In this document: positions 1 to 9,000 of the stretch, piece by piece
Layout of the letters: every line of letters begins with the position of its first letter
Position numbering within the stretch: position 1 is the stretch's first letter
DNA from: Lentzea aerocolonigenes
GTDB lineage: Bacteria > Actinomycetota > Actinomycetes > Mycobacteriales > Pseudonocardiaceae
NCBI RefSeq assembly: GCF_000974445.1
Contig: NZ_BBOJ01000012.1
Span: forward strand, 248,001-312,000
DNA length: 64,000 bases
Reading direction: 5' to 3'
The notes under the pieces: model-generated
The model's database searches: none
The model's input: only the letters and a program-made list of their open reading frames with translations
Told to the model about the DNA's origin: nothing
Position numbers and translations under genes: made by a program

Positions 1-2
1 AC

Positions 3-3000
3 AAGAACACCTTCAACAAGGCGGTGTCCGCGCCGATCGAGGGGCACGGGCACATGGGCGTCGACCCGCAGGCCGACCCCACCACGAACTACCCGCCGCC
101 CAGGGAGAAGCCCGCGGACGGCAAGAAGCTCCCGCCGCGGACCGAAGCCGAGCTCGGCCACATCGACCAGACGGCCAAGCAGCAGAAGATGGCCACAGTG
201 CTGAACATGGCGCTGTCGGACAACAACAGCAACGTCACCCGCACGTTCGGCATGTTCGAGCACGGCATCGCGCCGCTCGCGGGCGACCCGCGGCCCGACG
301 GTGTGTTCAACGCGGTGCACGACGCGCTGGCCAACGAGAACGGGGGCAAGAAGAAGGGCGGCAAGGGCAAGGCCGTCCCGTCTGCGACGGACCTGCGCAC
401 CGGTGCGATCCGGCAGGGCTCGATCGCCTCGCCCGGCATCACCTCGCAGATCGCGAACTTCCGCCAGGAGCACGGTCTGGAGAACGGCCACCTGGTCAAC
501 GCGGTCATCGAACCGGGCCCGACGCCCAAGACCGAGATCCCGCCGCACTTCAAACCCGACCCGAACTACAACCATCCGGTCGACAACACGGGCACGCCCG
601 GCACCGAGCTGGACACCGACCAGCGCGCCGAGCAGGACGCCGCCGACGCGGCCGAGAAGGCCGCTGAGAACGCCAAGGCGGCCAAGGCGGAGGAGCTCGC
701 CGTCAAGCTCCTCGCGACCCAGCTCAACCGGCCGATCAACCTCCACGGCCCGAACGGGGTCACGACGATCGACCCGTTCCACGAGCTCAAGCCGGACGTC
801 AAGGAGAACTCCACCAAGGCGGACCAGGACAAGGCGAAGAGGTGGAAGGAGCCGAAGTTCGGGAAGCCGCTCGACATCAGGGTGCAACCGAACCCGAACG
901 GCAAGTCCACTTTCACGCCCCACACCCCGGTGAACCCGCCGGGGTCGCACGACCCCGATGCGGGCCCGTCCGGCACGTCGCACCGCGGCGCGCCACCCGC
1001 ACCGGACGCCGACACCCGTCCGGCGCCCGAGGTGCAGACGCGCCCCGCACCGCCGACGCCGAACCCGGTCATCCCGATGACGACCGTGGCACCGCCCGCG
1101 GTCGGTCAGGTCATGCCGGGCACGCAGAACCTGCCGTCGTTCTTCCAGGACAACAAAGCCCTGGGCACGATCGCGCCGACGGACGTGCGCGGCGCCGAGA
1201 ACGTCACCAGCGCGATTCCGAACCTCAAGCCCGCTGACGCCGCCCGCATCCAGCAGGCGCTCAAGGGCGACTTCGAGTCGTTCCTCGACAGCGGACGCAA
1301 CTTCCAGGTCAAGGTCGGCAACACCTCGTACGAGGTGAACGTCCGCGCCACGATGCAGGCGCAGACGGACACCGCCCCGGTGGACGCGCCGCACGTCAAG
1401 GTCGACGCGGTCGCGCAGTCTGGCAACTCGTCGTCGACGACGCACACCGTTGCGACGGCCAACGACATCGGCACCTCGGCCACGGCCGGTGTGGCGATGG
1501 GCCCGTACGGCTCGCTCGGCGGCAAGGCGCAGCTCGCCACGCCGGCGCAGTCGCAGAGCACGTCGTCGTCCCTCACCGACCAGCGGGCGATCCGCGCGGG
1601 TGAGGGCTCGACCCAGGCGACCGTGCAGGTCTCGTACGACATCACCCTCACCGCCGCCAACGGCACCGTCCGCACCCTCGACCCCGTCACCACCGGCACC
1701 GACGTCACGCTCCAGATCCCGAACGACCTGGCGACGATCACCAGCTCCGGCAACACGTCCGCCGCGGTCACGCCACCGGACGCCCAGTGGGGCGTGAAGC
1801 TGGAGCACCCCGCGCCCGAGGCCGTGTCGGTCGACAACCAGAAGAAGGCCTTCAACGACGTCGCGGCGAAGCTGCACCCGTCGATCACGAAGGTCGGCGC
1901 GCCCGGCCGCGAGGCGTTGCAGAACTTCCTGAGCCCCACCGAGATCCGCAACAACCTCGGCGCGATGCTCGGCGGCGCCTACGTCACGTCGCCGGACCTG
2001 CTCAGCCCGCACGCGAGCAAGGGCGCCGCGGTCCAGATGACCGCCAAGCTGCAGACTGCGGAACTGGTGGGCACGCACAACAGTTCGGTGCTGCGCCTGC
2101 ACGACACCGCGTCGCACAGCAGTGGTGTGTCCTCGACGACGAAGTCCGGTGGCGGTGTCACGGCCGGGTTCGGCGGCAACATCGGCGTGCCCAACGCGGT
2201 CGGCGGCCAGGTCGGCGCCACCGTCGGGTACAGCGCGACGGTCGCGGAGAGCGTCAACGCGGGCATCAACACGAGCCACAAGAGCGGCATCCAGATCAAG
2301 GGCGACACCGGTCTGTACAAGGTGACCGCCGAGGTCGAGGTCCGCACCCCGAGCGGGGACAGCGTCAAGGTCCCCGTCACCACGTACATGCGTGTGGGGC
2401 TGCCGGAGGCCGGCGCGCTCGGCCTGCCCACCCCGGACGGCACCAGGAACTCCACCGTCGACCCGGCCACCGCGGGCACCAAGTTCGCGCCGCCGTACCT
2501 GGCCGACGCGATCGCCGCGGGCAACGCCAAGGTCGGCGAGTTCGAGGCGGCGGCGCAGGTGCAGGGCCAGGTCGAGGAAGCGCTGCGCAAGGTCCCCGGT
2601 TTCGAGAAGTTCCTGCCGAGCTGGAACGACCCGAACGCGAACCCGCGCAGCAGCAAGGGCAAGAGCTTCTCCGACGTCGCCGAGCAGCTCGCGAACCAGC
2701 GCAAGCTGACCTCGCAGCTCTCCCCGGCGGCGTTGAAGACCAACATGGACAGCCTGATGGGACCGGGCGTCCAGGTGCAGCTGAAGAACAGCGGCACGAC
2801 CAGCAACACCTACGTCAACGTCACCGTCAAGGCGAAGCTGACGAACCCGCAGCACCTCGGCCAGGCCGACGCGCGCAACATCCGTGACGCGTCGTCGACC
2901 GGTCCGAAGCTCGACGCGTCCACGACGACCAGCAAGGGCTGGAGCGGTGGGGTCGAGGGCAAGGTGACGATCCCGGCCAAGACCAGCGTCGCCTCCCTCA

Positions 3001-6000
3001 CGCCGACGCCGCAGTTCGGCGTGAAGTACAACCACGGGTGGTCGGACAAGACCTCCGCCGGTCCGACGGTCAACAGCACCTCGCTCAACGTCGGCAGCCC
3101 GAACGCCCAGGTGTTCCGGCACGACGTGGAGTTCGACGTCGAGATCACCACGTTCACCCGGCCGCGGGCGTGGGTGCGGCGCATCGTTCCCGGCGCGCCC
3201 GGTTTCCACTCCCCCGAGCAGAACACGGTGGCCAGGACGGGCACCGACGGCCTCGAGCCCATCAAGGGCGGGGTCAACCTGTGGGTGTCCGACAGCTCCA
3301 CTTTGGACAACGACCCCGGCAGCGGGTTCAAGCCCGGTGACCCGGAGCTGCGCAAGCTCAAGGACGCACCGACCGTCAAGGAGCTCCTGAGCACCGGGCC
3401 GAAGGAGAAGTCGCCGGACTTCCTGCACGTCGAGGCCGTCGCCAACACGACGACGTTGCGCGACCAGGCCATCGACGCGCTCAACCGCGCGGCGGGCGGT
3501 GACTCCGCGCTGACCGTGCCGGGCACCGCGTCACGGGCCCAGATCGACAAGATGTTCTCCCCGGAGAACATCAAGGCGAACCTGCGCACCCTGACCGAGA
3601 CCGGCATTCAGGAACAGGGCCTCAAGTACGACCGGCGGATGACCGACCGGACCGGCGCGATCGGCGTGAAGTTCGGGCTGAGCAACCCCAAGATCGTGTC
3701 CATTTCGGACAACACCGGTACCGAGAACGCCAACACCGGTGGCTACAAGGCGGGTCAGACGTCCTCGACCAGCCGGTCGGTCGACGTCACCGGCGGCATC
3801 AACGTTCCCGTCAAGCCGAACGTGACCGGTTCGCCCGCCCCCACCAGCGGTTCCGGTGGTGTCGCGGTCGCGGGCAAGGTAACGCCGTGGTCTGACTCGA
3901 AGTCGTCGGCGACCGAGGTCGGCGGCAGCGTCGACCGCAACTTCGTGACGCCGTCCGGTGGCCGCACCGTGCTGGTGCAGCTCGACGCGGACGTCACGGT
4001 GGTCGGCGAGAGCCGTGCGACGAACTTCCTGCACGGCGGCACGCCCAAGGCCGAGGGCGCGACCGTCACGTTGCCGAAGTCGGTGTTCGTGCGCGTGACG
4101 GAGGACGTCGCGCGGGACATGGGTCTGCTGCCCGACGTCAAGCCGAACGTGCCCAAGCCCGACTTCCCGAAGATGGCGCCTCCGTCGACCATCGTCAAGG
4201 ACCAGCCCGGCGCGCTCGGACTGTCCGTCGTGGAGTCCGTGCCGGACCTGTCGAACGTGGTCTCGAAGCTGACCGAGGACGTCAACGCCAAGACCGCCAA
4301 GAGGTTCGGGGACCCGCTGCTGCCGGACTCGGTGCTCAAGGACTCGATGAGCAACCTCCAGCGCCTGGTGGACTTCAGCTCTCCCGCCAGCGTCAAGGCG
4401 ATGATCGACAGTGCGATGGACGGCGGTGTGCCGTTGCTGGTGCACCAGCCCGGCACGTTCGGCAAGGACTCGTTCCAGATCACGTTGCGGGCCAAGGCGG
4501 ACACGCCGAAGTTCCAGGAGGTCGTGAACGACGGCGTCGAGATGGAGTCGACGCTGTCCGGTTCGCAGAAGGTCGCCGACAGCCAGGGCCGCGGCACCGG
4601 CTGGGGTCTCGGCCTCAAGGCACCGGGCCTCGCCGCGCCCGGCAGCGCGAACCCGAACGTCTCCGGCACCGTCGGCGCGGCCGTGGCGGCCAACGTCGGG
4701 CAGTCGAAGAGCAGCTCGGTCACCACGTCGACGACCGACCAGTTCAGCCAGTACCGCGGCGCGAGCGGACCGGCGGCGCGCTACACCGTGCCGATCGAGT
4801 TCGAGCTCGTCGTCGAGAAGGGCGACAAGGTCGTCGCGACGGCGCCGAGCGGCCCGCAGGAGATGACCGTCCGGCTGCACGCGGACAACCAGAAGGTCGC
4901 CGGGCACGCCAATCCGAAGCCGTACTGGACGCAGATCCACACCCGCACCGCGGACCAGGGTTCCGCGCAGGCCACTTCGCAGTGGCAGCAGAACGGCAGC
5001 CCGGCCACGCTGCCGCCGAGCGCGTCGGTCGAGAACCTGCGCGGTGCCAAGGACCTGCGCGCGGCGACGCTCCAGGCGCTGAAGGACGCGGGTGCGGGCA
5101 AGGGTCTGACCGGCAAGGGCACCGGCGCGTTGAACAGCCTGCTGGCCACGCTCAGCCCCGAGAACCTCCAGCCGCACCTGCCGGGCATGCTGTCCGGCCC
5201 GCTGACCGTGCCTGGCCTGCACGAGGCCGCGCTGACGTTCGGGCAGGACGCTGACGTCAAGGTCTACGCGAAGCTGGTGGACCCGTCGCTGGGCTCGCTC
5301 AGCGACAACGTGGCGCTGGAGAACCCCAAGTCGCAGGTCACCTCGACCAGCGGCGAGGCGAAGGTCACCGAGAGCGGTGACGTGTCCGTCGGTCTCGCGA
5401 CCGGTGGCGCCGGCATCAAGCAGAACACGGACCCGAAGGACAACGTCAGCGTCGGCGTGAGCGGTGTCGAGCTGCGCCACGCCGCGGAGGACGCCACCGC
5501 GAACTCCGGCGGCCCGACCGACAACAAGACCAACAACCTCAAGCCGAAGGCCACCACCGGACTCGTCCAGTTCGGCGTCGAGTACCGCGTGGTCGCGACG
5601 ATCGGCGGCAAGACGGCCGTCGTCGACCTGTCCGTGCCGAACTCGGCCGCTGTCCGGATGCAGGCGACGGACGCGCAAACCGTGCTGGGCCACGAGTTCG
5701 GCGCGGACCTGACGGACGCGCAGGCCGACGTCAAGAAGGCCGCGGACGACTGGCGGACGGCGGAGGTCGCGGTCGACACCGCCCGCCACGACGCCCAGCA
5801 GGTGATCAACGAGGCGGCGGCCGCACTGGCCCGCAACGACTCGGACTTCACCAGGGTCCAGATCGACTACAACGCCGCGATCGAGAAGCACCTGGACGAA
5901 CAGGCCAAGCTCCCGCCGTTGGAGGCGCGCGCCGAGACGGCACGTGCGGAAGCCGCACGGACGCTGGAGACCGTCGCCGACCTGACTCCTCGGGTCAGCG

Positions 6001-9000
6001 GCCTCAGTGTCGTGGCCTTGAGCGCGCAGTTCGAGGTCGACAACGCGCGCGCCGAGGTGGACACCAGGGCGCAGGCGGTGCGGTCGCTGGAGAACCAGCT
6101 GGCGAGGACGCCTGACGCTCCCGGCCTGTCCGGGCAGGTCGACGCGGCCCGTCAGGCCCACGCCGACGCTCAGGCCGCGTTGCAGACGGCAGAGGCCGAG
6201 GCAGCTTCCACCGGCGCGTCCTTGAGTCAGGCGCAGCAACAGCTCGCCGAGGCCGAGGCCGACCTGGTCGTGCAGCGTGAAGAGGTCACGGCGCGCCGTG
6301 AGGCACTCGCCGCGCAGCAGGAGGTTGTGGCTGAAGCCGATGCGGCCCGCACCGAGGCGGAGACCCGGTACCAGGAGGCCGTGGCGAAGCTCGACGCGGA
6401 CCGCGCGGCCCAGGAAGCCCGCATCAAGGACGCCGAGACCAAGCTCGACGACGCGCGGCGGGCGGCGGACGACAAGCAGAAGCAGTGGTGGGACAGGAAG
6501 GCCGTCGTCGACGACAAGATCGCCGACTACAACCGGCCGCCGTCGACGACCACGGCGTCGTCGAACGGGGCGTCGTCGAACGGGGCGTCGTCGTCGAACA
6601 ACGGCTTGTCCGGCAACGGCTCGTCGAGCAGGGACGTGCAGACGCGTCCCGCACCGCAGCCGCCCAACGCACCCAGCACCAGCAGCCCAAGCACCAACAG
6701 CCGAAGCACCAGCGCGCCCACCGCCGACACCCCGAGCACCAGCACTTCCACGACCAACACTCCGAGTACCAGCGCCCCCGCCACCAATACCCCGAGCACC
6801 AGCACGCCCACCACCAACACCGACACGTCCACCACCGACGCGCCGAACACCTCCGCCGAGTCCCAGGCACCCACCAGCGTGCCCGGCCTCGTCGTGGCGA
6901 GCCACCTCAAGGCTCTGACCGCCGACGCGATGCTGAACGCCTCTCCTCTCGCCCAGCAGGTGGAGACGGAACTGCGGTCCAACCCGGCCACCTACCTCGA
7001 CCACGAGGCAGGCCTGGACCTGCTCCGCGCCTCCGTCGTCCTCGACACGAAGACCGACGACATCGCCACCCTGATCCAGCGGCACGGCGTCGAGGCGGTC
7101 GCGCGGGCGTTCAACGCCGAGTTCGGGCGTCCCATCATCGAAACCGCGCAGCGGCAGCAGTTCGGCGACCTCAGCACCCCGGAGAGCCGGACCGCGTTCG
7201 ACGGCTGGGCGCACCAGCTGTGGGACACGATCGGCAACACGCCCTCGTACCAGGACAACCCCGGCAAGCTCGCCGCCGACGTCTTCAACCACGAGAAGGG
7301 CTACAACCGCGGCACGAACTTCGCCCAGGAGACCGCGCTGACGGACCTCACCGGCGCGCCTTCGCTCGCCGACACCATCGCCGGCAACCCGCACCCCGGG
7401 CCGGACGCGACCAACCAGGCGTTCTGGGTGCAGAAGGTGCTCGGCGAAGCGCAGATCCTGCCCGACAGCAGCGTGAGCGCCGACCAGTTCACCAGTGCCG
7501 TCACCGATAACAGGACCGCCCTCGGCAACGCCCTGGGCATCGAGCTCGACGACGCCAAGATCGCCGAGCTGAAGACCACGTTGCAGGACAACGGCATGGT
7601 CGACGACGACCCGGCGCCCGCGAACGAACCGGCACCGCCGAACGCTCCGGAGCCGATGACCGAGGCCGAGGTCCAGCTCGCGGCGTTGACCGACCACGCG
7701 ATGGAGAACGCCACCCCGCAGATGAAGGCCGTCGAGGCTGCGCTCCGGTCGGATCCGCGGAAGTACGTCCACCACGAGGCGGGCCTGCACCTGCTGCGGG
7801 CGTCGGTCGTGCTGCACACGAGGACCGAGGACGTCTCCGGACTGATGTTCTTCTACGGCCTGGACGAGGTGACCAAGGCGTTCAACAAGCAGTTCGAGCG
7901 GCCGATCATCGAGGCCGAGCAGCTCGACGCGTTCGCCCAGGAGGGCGGCGCCGCTCAGTACGAGAGCTGGGCGCACCAGCTGTGGGACACGATCGGGAAC
8001 ACGCCCTCGTACCAGGCGGACCCCGACAAGCTCGCCATGGACGTCTTCAACCACGACAAGGGTTACAACCGCGCGTTCAACATGGCGCAGCAGACGGCGC
8101 TCACCGACCTCACCGGTCCACCGGCACTCGGTGATGCCATCGACACCAACCCGCACCCCGGGCCGGACGCGACCAACCAGGCGTTCTGGGTGCAGAAGGT
8201 GCTGGGAGACGCGCAGATCCTGCCCGACGGCAGCGTGAGCGCCGACCAGTTCACCAGGGCGGTCACCGACAACAGGACCGCTCTCGGCAACGCGCTGGGT
8301 GTCGAGCTCGACGACGCCAAGATCGCCGAGCTGAAGACCACGTTGCAGGACAACGGCATGGTCGACGACGACCCGGCGCCGTCCGCTCCCCCGGCGGACA
8401 CCGGCCGGGCTACCACCACGAACCCGTTGCACAGCACGGAGACCAGCGCACCGTGGTTCGACCCGCACAACCCGGTGTCCTCCCAAGCCGTCGCGGACGC
8501 CCGCGCCACCACCCCGGCGACCAGCTGGGTGCGTGGTGAGGACGGCGGTGTCCTGAACACCACGCAGGTCGGCCCGCACGGCATCAAGATGCAGGCCTGG
8601 CGCGGCCCGATCGCGTACGACAACCGCGTGCTGGACGTCGACGGCGTGCCGGTGCGCGACTTCACCGTCCGGCTGCACCTGAACAACGGCACCGCCGACG
8701 TGCAGGACCGCACCCGCGCGGGCGTCGAGGAGATGTTCAACCAGGGCTACCGGCTGCCCGGCGGCGAGCAGTTCCACGTCACGGTCGAGTTCACGGACAA
8801 CCCGGCCGACGCGCACGCCACCATCGACGTCACCGACGACCCGCAGGGCCGCGCCAACCAGCTCACGTGGCCCGCGAACACGGACTCGCGGCGTCTCGCG
8901 CACGAGGTCGGGCACTTCCTCGGCCTGCGCGACGAGTACCTGGAGACCGGCGACGTGAAGCCGATCTTCCAGCACCAGGACGGCAAGGGACGCGTCGTCG

